From the NCBI GenBank assembly GCA_013433145.1, contig CM024176.1:9844520-9908519 (forward strand): a DNA stretch of 64,000 nucleotides. The letters run 5' to 3'. Numbering within the stretch: the stretch's first letter is position 1; every line of letters begins with the position of its first letter. Shown here in pieces: positions 37,684 to 51,000 of this stretch. The notes beneath the pieces are model-generated. The model saw nothing but the letters and a program-made list of their open reading frames with translations, did no database searches and was not told the DNA's origin. The position numbers were made by a program, and so were the translations under genes. The DNA is from Ascaris suum (taxonomy: Eukaryota; Nematoda; Chromadorea; Rhabditida; Ascarididae).

Positions 37684-37842
37684 ATGGAGCCTTCTTTGAA
37701 AATGAACCCCTCCGATGCATACCGAACTCCATTGGATGGCCTTCGTTTCAACTATGGGGAAATTCGTGACAATCGATATGCGATGGTTGCGAAAATTCAA
37801 CTGACCAAGCAGTATGTCAATGAACCGGAAGTTACGACATAA
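37684..37842 (+). CDS. Small ORF, possible first exon
   Basis: ATG 37684 to TAA 37840-37842, 52 codons: MEPSLKMNPSDAYRTPLDGL, RFNYGEIRDNRYAMVAKIQL and a short tail. The composition is protein-like and richer in G+C than its flanks. A good donor (AAGCA|GTATGT, GT at 37812) lies inside. Splicing from there to an AG at 37905-37906 keeps frame with a cysteine- and lysine-rich ORF ending at 38093 (CKRQAEHRCKRCSCTAKLL and onward), but that acceptor has no pyrimidine tract. No family recognised. Confidence 0.28.
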   Translation: MEPSLKMNPSDAYRTPLDGLRFNYGEIRDNRYAMVAKIQLTKQYVNEPEVTT

Positions 37843-40742
37843 TTTCGAGGATTCATAGAGGCAGGTAGTAAGCATTAAGATGATTGATGTTAGAAAAGCA
37901 CATTAGCATCATCGATTGCAAACGCCAAGCAGAACACAGATGCAAACGTTGCAGTTGTACGGCTAAACTGTTAATTAAGAAGACACACCCAAGGCAAAGA
38001 AATATAGCAACGTATGCCCGTTATTTACCGAGCTATGTTCAGGAGAAATTTGAAAAGTCCTTAGGTTCAAGGACTGCATGTTTGCGCCTCTAATCACACT
38101 CCAGTTCGATAGAAGAGACTTAGAGGTGTGTCTAGCATGTCGAATAAAAAATACAATCAAGAAAAACTGAAGTTTAAGAAACTTCAAAAAGAGTTTGAAG
38201 GAATTTTCACGTCAAGCATAAGTACCCCACAGAAGTAGCACAGTGATTAGAGGTCTGTATCCAAATTAAAATCCATGTAGCGTAATAGGTCAATGAAAAC
38301 GGAAGAGTTTGCCGAATTAGTTGAAAAGCACACTAATGCAGTTGGCACTATACGTGCTCAGTCAATTCAGTGAACAAATCAACGGCTGTCACAAATTGCC
38401 CATTAACAGTTCAGCATGAAAAATGATGAATTAACATTTGAGTCGATTTCATCATTTTTTTAAATCTCATCAAAAAATTTTCCCTCTTTTCGTGCACTCT
38501 TTTCATCTTATCGATTCTAAATTGCATTTATATTAGTCACTATTAGAGAAACTTTGAGTGCGTGCATCACTTATTACCTCTAATGAACAAATTTGATGAT
38601 TCATAAAGGTGGTTTGAGACATTCAGTGAGATTTCTATCACATCTATCTATTTTCTCAGTTATGAAAATATAGCTTCATGAGATCAAATTACCGGAGAAA
38701 CAGATACATAAAAGGCGTTGTAAATACAATTCTGTAGGATTGCTGAAAATCTCAGCAAATATTTTGCATCAAGCACTTATCTGGGATCACAGAGGTGGAA
38801 ACTTTCCACTGAACGAGGAAACTCATTCAATCCTATGTGAGTAAATCAAATGACAATGAATAAGCGGAGTTGTTTGTCTAGAAAAGACTCTATGATCATG
38901 CGCCACAACGGAAAATAAGCGGCAAGAAAAGAAGTGTTGTCGTTGCCGAAAAGTGATCTTCGAAGAAAATGCCGAATTGCGTGACTACATATTAGTTGAC
39001 ATTTAGCGCAAAACGATGCAAAAGTGAGCCAATTTTGTGGAATACAAGTCATCCAATTATGGCTCTACCAATAGATAACACAATTGCGCAATGACTCTTC
39101 CATTTGACTCTTCACTTGCAAAAAATTTGCAAAAATTATAAATTATATAGGAGCAAGTTCTTGCAAAACTTGCAAAAAATTATAAAAAGTTATTGCAAAA
39201 AAGTTAAGTCATCAATTGCATAGGAGTAAATTCTAAATGAACGCGATAAAATAAAAATAGAAAGAAATGAAAAAATTTCAACATATTGGATGATTTCTTC
39301 CCTCAAATTTCAGCATCCATAAAAATAGTACGTTAGAAATGCAAAAATTTTTCGCACTTAATGAATGCAAATTTCAATAGCCCATCAAGCTGCTCTAGAA
39401 TCATGTAGAACATGTTTATAAATGCTCCAGTACTTTTATTTATGACCTTATAAAATGGTTCAATGTGAAGTAAATTCGCGACTTACAGAGTTTCTTTTTG
39501 CACTAGAATTTGCGCTATGAAAGCGCATTCTTGGATGCTTTAGATGAAAACGTTGACCGGCCAATCGAAATTTTCATAACCTGCTCACTACATAGCTGTG
39601 CATGTATAGTCATAGCAGAAGTTGGAAGTAGCCGAAATAATGCGCTGTTCAGATTTCCGTTTGAAGAGCATTTCTCCAGAATTTTTTTTTTTTTGTTGCA
39701 AAATCCATGTGCCACAGTTATTGTTGTTTGACTTCCTGTCTGACATTATTCTCATTGACGTCATTTCCTGCATCTGAATTCATTACCTTTCCGCAAGCTC
39801 ATAGCCTCCATGACAAATAATTGCTTCTTATGGAAGATAATAAATCTGTTGCGGCGTGTTAAAAAAATGATTGAAGAGAGAGCAGATGAAGAGGCAAGGG
39901 AATTCTGCCAAATATTGAGCTTTCTTAAACTGCAATTGCTCTCATTCTCCGTAAACCCCAGATCGAGAAGTTAAGATTCGAATATCGCTACTAGACTTAG
40001 TAATGACATGAATTCCTCTAAGCCTATGGGTTTGTACTTTCGCAAAAGTTCATTCAACGTCAAACGTGAAAATCTATGAATTTGCAAACGATTTTGCAAT
40101 AGTCGATTGAGATTATCCATTATTGATTGCTTTGCTAATATATTTTAACTCAATGCAAAGGTCAACATTAAAAGTGAAATGTAAAATACTATATGAGATT
40201 TTAATAGGAATTTAGAGGCTATCGTTCGTTTTTTTTTTGCAATAAAATCAAATATTTGCTAAATTTACAGCGAAAAAAAAATCCTATAAACGGTTCAAAT
40301 AATTTTTAACTAGCTGCATTAAAAAAAATTTTCCAGAACGAAACATATTAAACTAAAACAAATGCAAATCCTATGAGCTATTTAGAAAAATGCCTTTTTT
40401 TTTCGGCTCACATTCATTTCCTGTTAAGATATTCTTTGTATTGCACGAAAAAATTTCACAGCCTTTCAACACTATATTGATAATTTCATGAATCCGGAAA
40501 ATTTTTACCGGATCAGATGTTCTTCCGTTTTAATTTCCTGTAAATGCATTTTCTTGATGTGCTCATCTTACAATAAAATTCAACAAACAACAAGTAAGAT
40601 GTTATTGCTGAATGAAATGGGAAGTTTGCGAAAGTTTATTTACGAATGATAAAATAAATTCCACCATTTAGAGAAAAACATACTATTTCAATATCAACGT
40701 TGTAAAATTTCATGTAAAGTTGCATTTTGCCACCTATGAATG
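37843..40742. other. Stretch without a supported gene
   Basis: It contains the possible second exon 37907-38093 noted above. A decayed short repeat at 39114-39207 has TTGCAAAA and AATTATAAA units repeated several times. Otherwise AT-rich. Confidence 0.4.
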
Positions 40743-41107
40743 TTACACTTTATACGAAACTTTCTCATTCTGAAACTTTTTCGAAATGATATTCATACGG
40801 CTACGAACTTGACAATCCCGATAATCATTTTTTGATGTCCTCATCAACGTCTGCGGTTTCACTGAGCACAGAAGAACTAATACATATAAATTTGTGGAAT
40901 ACTTTTTCATTCAAAGAGTAGCATTACTGTGTTGTATAAGTAACTTTTATGAATGATTTTGTGAAACTAACACCAAATACGATTGTTACGCTGTTTCGAA
41001 TAAACTCGCCGTGTCTGAATCATTTCAACGCTTTGATGCTTTTGATTCTACATACCTTCGTGAAGGATGAGATTATCCAATTCGTTGTTATTGCCCGGTT
41101 CGATCAT
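40743..41107 (-). CDS. Candidate two-exon small protein, unrecognised
   Basis: Exon 1 (41107-41056) reads MIEPGNNNELDNLILHE and ends at a strong donor GAAG|GTATGT in phase 1. A 194-bp intron ends at a good acceptor (TTCTTCTGTGCTCAG, AG at 40863-40862) in the matching phase. Exon 2 (40861-40743) reads KPQTLMRTSKNDYRDCQVRS, then RMNIISKKFQNEKVSYKV and stop. The joined product is 56 residues, hydrophilic, basic at its C-terminal half, with no signal peptide or membrane span. Both splice sites and the phase agree, which raises it above a bare ORF, but there is no homology and the exons are short. It could also continue through a further exon. Confidence 0.3.
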
Positions 41108-42520
41108 AATCAATTTCCTTCAAGTAGTTCCTAAGTTCCGAAATGGGTTGCGTTGCTACTGCAACAACCAGGTATCTTTTTACTTAGAGTAACTGAAACA
41201 TTGTCGCTGAATTCTGGACGTGAAATGATGAGTGCTAATTTTTTGCACAAATCTTTATCCTTTTTTTTCATTTACAGTGGCATATCATTGAGCGAGTTGC
41301 AATGCTTACAAGAATTAAAAGAATTTCTATTTGCTCGACTATGTTGATACTGTTTTGTGCAAGCTTCAGTAATTATTGCTCGATTCAATACTTCATTTTC
41401 GCAAGTGTCGAACACTGCCGAATTCATGCTCATTCTCGAAGATGTGAATATTTTCAATGAATTTTTTTTTCTTGCAATTTGGTGTTATTAGCTCTATTGA
41501 TGAAAATAATCGTGAAAATAGCTTGCTAAATTTGTTGCGTATTGCAGAAAGCGCTTGAAGAAATAATCATTGCATCGTTCTGAATTTTGAAAGAAGCGAT
41601 CATAATAAAATTGGTTTTGGCGTTGTTCAATGTTCTAAATTAGTCGTTGCAATTACTTTTTGTGTGGTTATAGGCATTGCGATTGGATTCAAATCAATGA
41701 CTGTTTATTCGACACAAATGCAATTTCGAGTTTTTTTTTTTGATAAATCTTCTTGTTGTCAAAGCTATTGCAATGCGAAGAAAATGGAACGATTATTACT
41801 TGAATGCGTCCGTAATTTCGCCGTATCGCTCCAGAGCAATGTTTTTTTTTTCATGGTAAGATAGGCGATGAGCGAATAAAGTGGCAAAAGTGTTCTCACG
41901 ACTAACGCATTTCATGCAAAAATGATATGAAAACTTGCGAAAAGCGGTATATTTTTCCCAACGGCCGCAATGAGTTCGTTGGATACATGCAAAATGCAAT
42001 CGGGATGCATGAAAAATGCAATCAGTTCGCGTCGCTAAATTCGATCCATTACTGCTATGGCGATCAGTCTTTCCATGAGGTCTATACAAGATCGAAGCAA
42101 TTTGCCCAATTCGTTCGAAGCGTTTCCAGGAATGACAACGGCTTCCATCATCCACTTATTCCATATAAGTCATGGATGCGGTCATCATAGATTTAGACGC
42201 AATCCGAGAAATCATTTCCGAACTTTCTGACCGTGCATTGATAGCATCTTAGAGTATGCGCTCGTGATTCATGAAGGAAGCTGCGGCTACCCTTCGCTAT
42301 ATACTTTCTGCCTTCAATTTAGGCACAGTCTTGTACGGTGCACCACTCTGAACGCTGGAAAAGCTAGGATTGTGGTATCATTACCGTAATAGCCCCTCTT
42401 AAACCCTGTCTCCAACTACTGCTACATTGCTTTTACGTCGTCATTTTGTAAGTTGTTTTAAATTATTCTGAGAAAATTAGGTATCAATTGTTCTACCCTT
42501 TCTAATATCACCGTCGATGA
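41108..42520. other. Stretch without a supported gene
   Basis: Several frames of 60-119 codons on both strands (for example 41927-42190 plus, 41796-42155 minus) overlap each other. None shows a motif, and the balanced composition near 41930-42180 explains their length. The last 200 bases may be the 5' part of the LINE remnant. Confidence 0.4.
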
Positions 42521-42867
42521 TCAGACTGCTTCCTCAAAGGAAAGTCTACGCTCAGGCAGGTGATCACATTTTTCAACGACTGCTACGAAACTCTTCACAA
42601 AGGTTTCCAAAAAAAACGTGGTCTGTAATGATTGTGCCAAGGCTTTTGACTAGATGACAAATCCGAAACTTTTGATGGAGTTGACGCCTTGTAAAGTAGG
42701 CGGCTCCGTCTTAGCTTTGCTCAAAAATTTTTGCGCAAATGAACTTCCAAGACAAAAGTTTGAATGCTTTATTATCGTTTTATCCTATGCCCAGTCAGAT
42801 GCCGCGGGGCAGTATTTTGGGGTCTCTTGTATTTCAGCTTCATGTAAGTAATGTTCCGATTATATAA
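42521..42867 (+). pseudogene. Decayed non-LTR retrotransposon reverse transcriptase fragment
   Basis: Three frames must be joined to follow the reverse transcriptase. From 42521 the frame reads FLKGKSTLRQVITFFNDCYE, matching the GFRKGRST...LL element (RT block 2a region). After a frameshift near 42620 comes a CAKAFD (normally DFAKAFD, catalytic block A), then a stop and NPKLLMELTPCKVGGSVLAL (normally H-PKLL-KL-x-x-G). After another shift near 42790 comes SQMPRGSILGSLVFQLHVSN, matching the SGVPQGSVLGPLLF-LYVND block. The order and spacing fit Jockey/CR1-type LINE elements. The frameshifts, the stop and the loss of the first catalytic aspartate show it is dead. No FADD box, endonuclease, tail or target-site duplication was found. 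Confidence 0.8.
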
Positions 42868-45017
42868 GCCATTACAAGTTGTTAAGCTGCAATTTGATTA
42901 AATACAGTATAACAAGATGAAATTTGGGTCACCATCTGTGAAAGTTCATATTCGACATAAATGGGAAATTTCAACAGCGCTTAGCATAAGCGGCTTCTTA
43001 AAAAGCATTTTATGTTTCCTTCCAACCTAATTATGAGCAGCGGGTTTTTATTTTTGACTTAAAACTCTTATGATATCGTGGAACTTAGTTCCACCTACAT
43101 TAATGTTGCAAGAGTGCATTACTCTCGAGAATATATCCCCATTTAAATTGAAAGGAATTTAGAAAATCGAACTAATGCGCTCGATTAATTTGCTATCCAA
43201 GTCGTTCCCGTCCGTAATTCATTGCCATGTCACGTGGTTATGGCAATTAACTTATCCTATTTTAAGCGCCCCTTGGAGCAGCGGAATTTCACTGCAATAT
43301 CCACTATTTGGCAATTGTAATAAATTCTCCTCATTTTATTTTCATATATTCATATAGGCGTTTCTTTCATTTCTCCATTCCTTATGATCTCTGCTATTCT
43401 TTCCTCCTTTTCTATGGATTTTGAACGAAATATTTAAGAATCGTCATCGTGATTAGTCGCACCTTCTATAATGATGGGAGCTTTTACAAAAGTGGCATGA
43501 ATCTATAATAATTCTATGAATAATCGTGTTCTAACGTCGTGCAGCTCATCGAGATGAAATAAACGATTGTTGAACATGTTCGTGGATATTTACCATGCAG
43601 CGCTCTAATGCAGTACATAATGCAAAAAGAAAAAAAAATACACTGCATCACAAATTAACGTTGAAATGAGAGTTAACGCACATCGCAATATCGAAATGAA
43701 ATGAATATAGCTATGTTAGGTGACTGAGATATTCTTGTCCCAATTTCCCATTGTGACAGTGTTTCTCGTGTTTCTTGTCCCAATGAGAGTTAACACACTT
43801 CGTGTTTCTCGTTTCTCCTTAACTTTCCAATTCGTGCCCCATTGTGACAGTGTTTCCGGAAACAAGCAATTTTAGGCCATCGATATCTCGCCCACATATT
43901 ACGTCTGTGCACATACATCGTTGGTGTCATTAGCTAAACATCTGCGGGCAATGCAATAGCATGACATTTAGTTGTGGCTTACTCATGACTGCGTAATATG
44001 TTATATTCAGATCTGTGTTGCTTTGTTATGGGTCATCTATGATCCCTCCGATGGCACATTTAGACCCTCCTTCAGCAATAAATATGCAAAAAATTTTCAT
44101 CTTTTCTGCTACTAAAGAGCTTTTTTGCTGCCTCAGAAGGTAGAGGAAATAGCGCTAATATTCCTTGCAAAACTCCCTTCTACATCTTCTATAGATAAAC
44201 TAAAGAGTGTATTTTTAAGGTGGAAATTGAGCGACACGTACATTTCGCTATAACCGTAGTCGATTTTTCAAGAGAATTATGAAGAAATACGTCGTAGAAA
44301 CGTTTCCCTAAATGTATTAAACGTATTTCCGTATACCACTTCGCTGCTTTATTTCTCTCATAATATAATCGAAATATCCGTAGCAAATGGCGTTATCTAC
44401 AATATCAACGAGTTGTATATCTTCGCAAAATAATGCTCCTCGATAACGCAATTAGTCATTCTTTCTTTCGCTTAGTTAAGTGCATCTCACTGGCGAATTC
44501 GGGAGCACCAGCATCTTCCTGGATGTCTCGATGTATGACGATTGCGAGTCTTAGTCTCAGGAGACCTTAAATGCAAATCATTCCATAGGTTTCCAGAGCG
44601 GTTTTTCTCCGAATACTTGCAACCCTTGCCTTTTGGATTGCAGGAACGCGAAAGCGCGCTCTCGCAAATATCCCATAGAATTCTGTGCGAAGAGAAAGAA
44701 AACTATGTGGAATTCGTTGGTATGCCTCACCCACGGCACAGCTTTGCTCCACTTCCCCCTTCCCACCTCCCTCTCTCCTCCTTCTCCACAATGCCGACGC
44801 CAGTAACGCATGTCCAACTAAGCGAAAAAGTTTCCACAAAAATGTGGATAGTAAACGGGCGCTTTCGTTAGGATGCTTAATGCGAAGGTCCGAATCGGTG
44901 TCTTCGAACGACCACAGATGGACAAGATGCTTGAGTGGAAGGAATTGCCCAACAAACTTGAACTTACGGGAATGCGCCTCGAAACGTCTCTGTTGTGGAC
45001 ACTGCGGCTTTCTTGGC
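42868..45017. other. Stretch without a supported gene; GC-richer end
   Basis: Short internal duplications occur at 43666-43856 (CCATTGTGACAGTGTTTC twice, ATGAGAGTTAAC twice). From 44540 to 45010 the DNA is GC-richer, open on both strands for about 110 codons, and includes a C/T tract (44755-44795). This looks like a repeat-derived segment rather than a gene. Confidence 0.4.
44755..44795 (+). repeat. C/T-rich tract
   Basis: A pyrimidine-rich run with CCCCC, CCCACC and CTCTCTCC units. It is another of the scattered strand-asymmetric tracts. Confidence 0.75.
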
Positions 45018-45353
<336 letters not shown>

Positions 45354-46178
45354 AAATGTGCAATGATTCGTTTGCGAAATATCGCTGCAGTTGTGTATTT
45401 CAGTGGGAACATTGTATGCTGAGGCGAAAAGGATCAAAAACGAAATAGGCGAAAGGAGAACGCGCATAGTGAATGTAAGTGCAAGGAATTAAACGCCGAG
45501 CACTTCATACCGTGTTCATGATGCATTTGGCTTGCTTCAATATCGCTTTCATAACAAACTACTCCCAATGAGATCGTCTTCCGTCCTAGCTCTTAACACG
45601 CTCGTCTTGAATTGGCCACTGCCACTCACTAGCACATGCTCTTTTTCAATGGAGTATAGCCGCCTCTTTAATAGAGGTTCTTCCGACGAACTTACGCCAT
45701 CTTCAGCTTTATATCACGAGCAAAGTCTCGAGATGTTCACTAGCGAGACAGAACAGGCTTAGCTTTTTTGTGAAGCTTTCATGTACTGCTTTCATATTTG
45801 CTATGCCCATCGACGAAACGTGCTTGATATTCATTGACAAAAGCACAAAAATGGTTTTTTTTTGCTTTTCCGCTTATCATTTGCCATTTCCCACATACTT
45901 GGAAAACTGCAGTTGCACGATGCATTATGATTATGCAATTTTTGTGCAACTATCCATGTATGCGCGTATGTCTATATGTTTTCCAGTGGTTTCCATCACC
46001 AAGCCGCTGAAAAAAAAACTTGCAAATTTGCTGCCTGGCAGTCCTAACTAAACCGACCAAGTCGCAAACGAGAGAAGGAGCGTATCGGAGAAACTGGCAG
46101 AATTCGACGCATTACATTCCACATACCGACTTTATTATTTCATCGATTATCCGCAATCAGATTATCTTGTTGTTATCG

Positions 46179-46200
46179 CATATAGAGATTTCTCTATATG
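46179..46200. repeat. Inverted repeat, 10-bp arms, 2-base loop
   Basis: CATATAGAGA and TCTCTATATG flank TT. A further CATATAGAGA follows at about 46210. Confidence 0.75.
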
Positions 46201-46955
46201 GCCGAGATAGCATATAGAGAGAACTATAGGCAAAAAATGGGTGGAAAAAAAATAAAAATTAGAAGAGAGGGAACGAAAGGAGAAGAAGAGAGAAAAGAGT
46301 TGAATCGACCATAGTTCTTTTCTTCTGGAAAATAGTACCGAATTAATGTAGATATTCGTAAGAAACGACAATGTGATAATATTTGAATATAACAAGAAAC
46401 AAGAATAAAATAATGTGCAAGAAATGAATTCAATGTTAGAATGAACGATACAGATTTATGCACATCAAAGACAGATCTTGAAAGATTGCAATGCAGCATC
46501 GTTGTGCACTTCGGCCGTTCAATCCATCGACCACCTCATGAGCACTATCAACTGGTTAGCACTTTTACAGACAGTATGAGCACGCTCTAATGGTGTTGTT
46601 GTTGTTTTTTTTTTTGGAATCGGCATTCTCGTATGCTTGCACTCAAGGCTAATCAGAATTCGTCCTAATGAAATGTCAAAGAAAACAGATTTAATCCCTT
46701 GATATATTCAAAGCAATACTTTTGTACCGAAATTGAACTATGAAATCGATGAGTGCGGTATGCAAATGCAAAAAAAAAAAAAATTGCAAAAGAACTTCGT
46801 TTGAATTGATGTGATAATCGTAGCTAATATATGCGCTTTATTTCTTTTTCTCTGTCATGGTGTTTTGTTTTCAATTGTATTCCTTTACACTTTCCATGTA
46901 TCAACACTGCCTTCCCGATCCCACTCTCTTAGGAATATTATTATTTTCATAGTTT

Positions 46956-47015
46956 ATTTCGAAGCTTCCCTAACTCCATGATCATATTTCGAAGCCTCTC
47001 TAACTCCCTGATCAC
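46956..47015. repeat. 30-bp tandem duplication
   Basis: Two adjacent 30-bp units beginning ATTTCGAAGC and ending TGATCA(T/C), with four differences. Confidence 0.85.
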
Positions 47016-48099
47016 ACAACAAATTGCAAAGACGATATTCCATATGAGTACAGTGCAATAGTCATAGAGTGCAGTGATCGGTGTGGTAAAATAGAAATAT
47101 TACCTATAATTGATGAGTTTTTATTGCTTTATTAGCCAAAACGAACAGTATTATATTTAACTAGTCCTTTATGTAGAAAAATCTATTCTCAACAAAGCAT
47201 TTTTCCACTCGTTTAATAGTGACTCGAAAGTTCGGCAATTCATCGCTTGCATTTGCTTTGAATAATTCTTGACGCATATATGTGTCTCCATGTTCAGTAT
47301 ATATTAACACTGCGATCATCCATTTATCTTCAATTCTTTTTCCTTCAGGACGAAACATTCTGCTCCAGCGAGCACAAATCTAACACACTACTATGTGAAC
47401 TTGTGGAGCTTTACAGATAGTCAAACCGGTCGGTCGCTAGAGGATTAACGCCCGAGAAGGTGTGTTGCATACGTTTGTTATTACCTTTAGGAATTCACGA
47501 ACATTGATGGCTGCAGAATGTTTTTTTTACAACGGCCTCTATTGCAAGACAACGGCTTATGATGTGGAATTTCCCAATACATTAATTAGTGGTCACATTA
47601 TTCAAATTTTTCTTCCTCTATCGAAAAACCTTTGAAACCCTCAAAAACAGACCTGATTGTTTGCTGTGTTTAAGAGCAGTAACGTTGCACAAATCGTCTA
47701 ATTGATGTTGCAAATGTCCAAAACTGTTTAAAATGCAACAAATTTCCCCTAAATTTCTGCAGGCTATACCATAGGCCCAAATCTTCCTTCATTTGCCCTA
47801 GTGAGATATTTGCGTCATCTGCCGCCTAAATACGCCATTCGCTAAGCAAGTTCACAAATCACAGTGGAGCGTAAAAAAAAGAGAAAGTTTACAATAAACA
47901 AACACAGGAGGCGAAAATGGCAACAAACAACAATGCGACAGTGGTCGTAAGGACATTTCATTAATTATTATTCTCCCTAAAGGCAAGAGGCCCATCTAGA
48001 ACTTTAGCTGTTGGAAAGGATCTTCCAAGCATAGATTACGAATATTACTGCACGTACTGTTTCCCTCTCCTCTATTAATGTCCACAAAGATCCATGAAT
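47016..48099. other. Stretch without a supported gene
   Basis: AT-rich, no motif seen. A 65-codon minus frame at 47161-47358 is at chance level. Confidence 0.4.
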
Positions 48100-51000
48100 C
48101 CTATCCTCTGAAGTGGTCCTGAAAATACCAAGGTCTGAGTGCGTGGGCATCATACGAGATGGTACGATGTGGGACGGTTCAAGCGATCCGCGATGCCCGA
48201 TGCGTCGCGCACGTCTCAGCGTTCAACATGTATATTCGTTCACATGCCTCTCACCACCACAGGACAGTGCGCATCCATGTACTGATTGTTTGCCTGTTCA
48301 CTTTTTCTTTACCAACAAAAATCGGCGCTCTGATCTATAAATAGAGTCAGATGCGGCACATAGCCTCACGTCTTTGATGCTTTACTGTAACTGTGAGCAT
48401 TTTTGCACTCTAGTCAATTCTTGAATTCCTGCTGTCTCGGTTGATGCCAAACTCATGGAAATTTGGTCACCTCGAATCGGGACAGTTAAGCGCAAGGGTA
48501 GGAGACTCCGCTGTGGAGCGCTCACAAACATTGCCTTGGCAGTGCTGAGCAACCGTCGTATGCACCGTGGTCGATCCCGATCTTCTGTTTGCAAGGACAC
48601 GATGCTTGGCGATTACGTGAGGCCGTTTCGATACGCACTCACACTCTTGGGCACATGGTTAATGAGGATGGCGTCCCATCTGCTCAGTCACCCCTATGAG
48701 CATATGTAAAATGCGAGTGAACGAATGAGCTCGAAACCTTTACTGTTGGGTTACACTTATGGAAGAGATTTAGAACAATAGAACGGTCATTAGTCGCCGG
48801 CGCACATTCTCATCTGGTTACCACAGAGACTATACGAGGATGCCTGATTTGTGACTCGCTTCAGACAAAAATATATTCTCGTAGAGGACCGTGCAAATGG
48901 AAAAACAAGCACCTATCTGGGTGTCTATTTCTCGGCTGTCATCATCTCATTTGGATCCTTTGTCACACTATGCCAGAGGTTTATCTGCCTGCAGAAACCG
49001 CAACATTATTTAACCATAGGACTGATATAGCCATTTATCTCTATAAATGGAGCAGGTTTCATTGCACGAGCGCGGCAAAGACTGTACCGTTGTCATCTCC
49101 ATTCAGGTCCTGAAGCAAAATGGCTGCATAGTGCACTTTTGCGCGGGGATAAATATCACAAGAACATCAACCAAAAAAAGCAGACAGCTGCAATGAACTA
49201 TATCTTTTAGCACAATGCACTACAGCGCAGCAAATGTGAAAACCAAAGACGACAAATTTTAAGCAATAAATGTGCATAGCTTCGTGATGAGGCCCGACCT
49301 GCCCTGCAAATTTTACAGTAAGGGAGCGGAAAAAAATATCTCGTGAGTAGGAAAAATCGCATAAAGTGAAAGAGATTATTTGTAAGATGATGTTATAAAA
49401 GAGGTTATTGATGAGAATATAGTGACCTTTTCATTGTTTTTTCTTCCTCATCACCATAGCACGATAGATGGCAATACATATGACATGTGATACTGCGCTT
49501 CTCACGGACCTATATGCATTTGGCCGCTCTAGAAGACATGATTGTCGCAAGATAATGTTAACTCAGCTGAAAATCTCACTTTGTCATATGTCACTTCTCG
49601 TCGACTGTTATTTGCACTGCGATTGGCGAATTGTCAACACCCATGTCACCTGTCATGCAAATTAAGAGACAAATTGAAAGTCATATGCGAATGAAACATA
49701 TTCTGTCGTCATGCTTACCTCCGATAAACTTGTATTTAATGGCTAATATCACGATGTGACCAATTTACCGATATGTGCTCACTCAGGTTATGCATCTCTA
49801 TGAAATGTCTCCCATTTCTTTTTTCATCATTCTTGTGCCATTGTATATTCGTCCGCAGGCACGTTCGTCCATGCTATACACAAGGCTGACCTTCAACTGC
49901 ATGCGATAAGGCACATGCCTAGAGAAGATCGGTAGTTGAGATGCTCGTTCGCGTCCACCTTTGCAACTCGATTGGGAGTCATGCTTCTCGACACTGTTCT
50001 CTGTGCACACCGTTGCACATCTGTTTTCAACAGAGCGAAATGCGAGTTTTGAGGGAGGAGATCTCACAGCAAATTCTCAGTTTTAAGGCAGAACTCAGTT
50101 TCAGAAGCTGAAATCAAAGGTCTAAGGAAGGCCATCAACTCCTCTTTTTTTTTTCTGGAGGGTCATCTCTCCGCTGTTTGTGTTCAGCATGGTTTCATGT
50201 CTTTCTATCCCTATGACTGTCTTTTTCTGCTGTTCAATGCTCTAGGACGAACATAGGTGTGATTGGATGACAAATACTGAGATTTCCGATTTTACTGCAA
50301 AGGCCAATGCCAGAGTTATGACTGTGGACACTCAGGGCCATGAAGCATTATCCCTCAAATGCCAAACCATGTGGGTCGAACGGCTCCAGGTGGCGACCGG
50401 GAGTGTCTCCTTTAGGAACAGCACATACAATTCAAAGCGTTTGTGCTCACTGGAAGTTCTTGCCGTCGCATGCGTGTTGTTACACAGGTAAACCGAAGGC
50501 CGTTGACGACCGCAAAAAGTGCCAAAATAGAGCTTGGCATCGGCAAAAACAGCTATTCCACCAGTGCGTTTTATTTACCCGAGTCTGACGTTTCCGTCGA
50601 ACCCAACTTTTCAGTTGTGCTCAGACACAGGCAATCTTTTCCTGACCATCAAGCAATGACTACTTAAGTTTGAGGTATAACAGAGTCACCGATCGTGACG
50701 TTTCAAATCCCGTTGGTGCGTGTGACGATGAGAAGATCGAAATACTCATGCACTAAGATAAGACAATGTGCATCGTTACAATGGTGGGAGGAATTCTATT
50801 CCCCCTCCCCCCCCCCCCCCTCCAAGGCGAACCTGTTAAAATTCATACAAGGCGCTCGAAACGAAACATCCTAACAAGAAACAAATGATGACTACACCGT
50901 GTAGTTCTACTGCAGGAGTGAACACCTCCTACGCTGCAGGTAATCCGATCAGCCCTCTCAGCGACCTAACTATTAACAGCGGAAGGCAACAGATGTGCGG

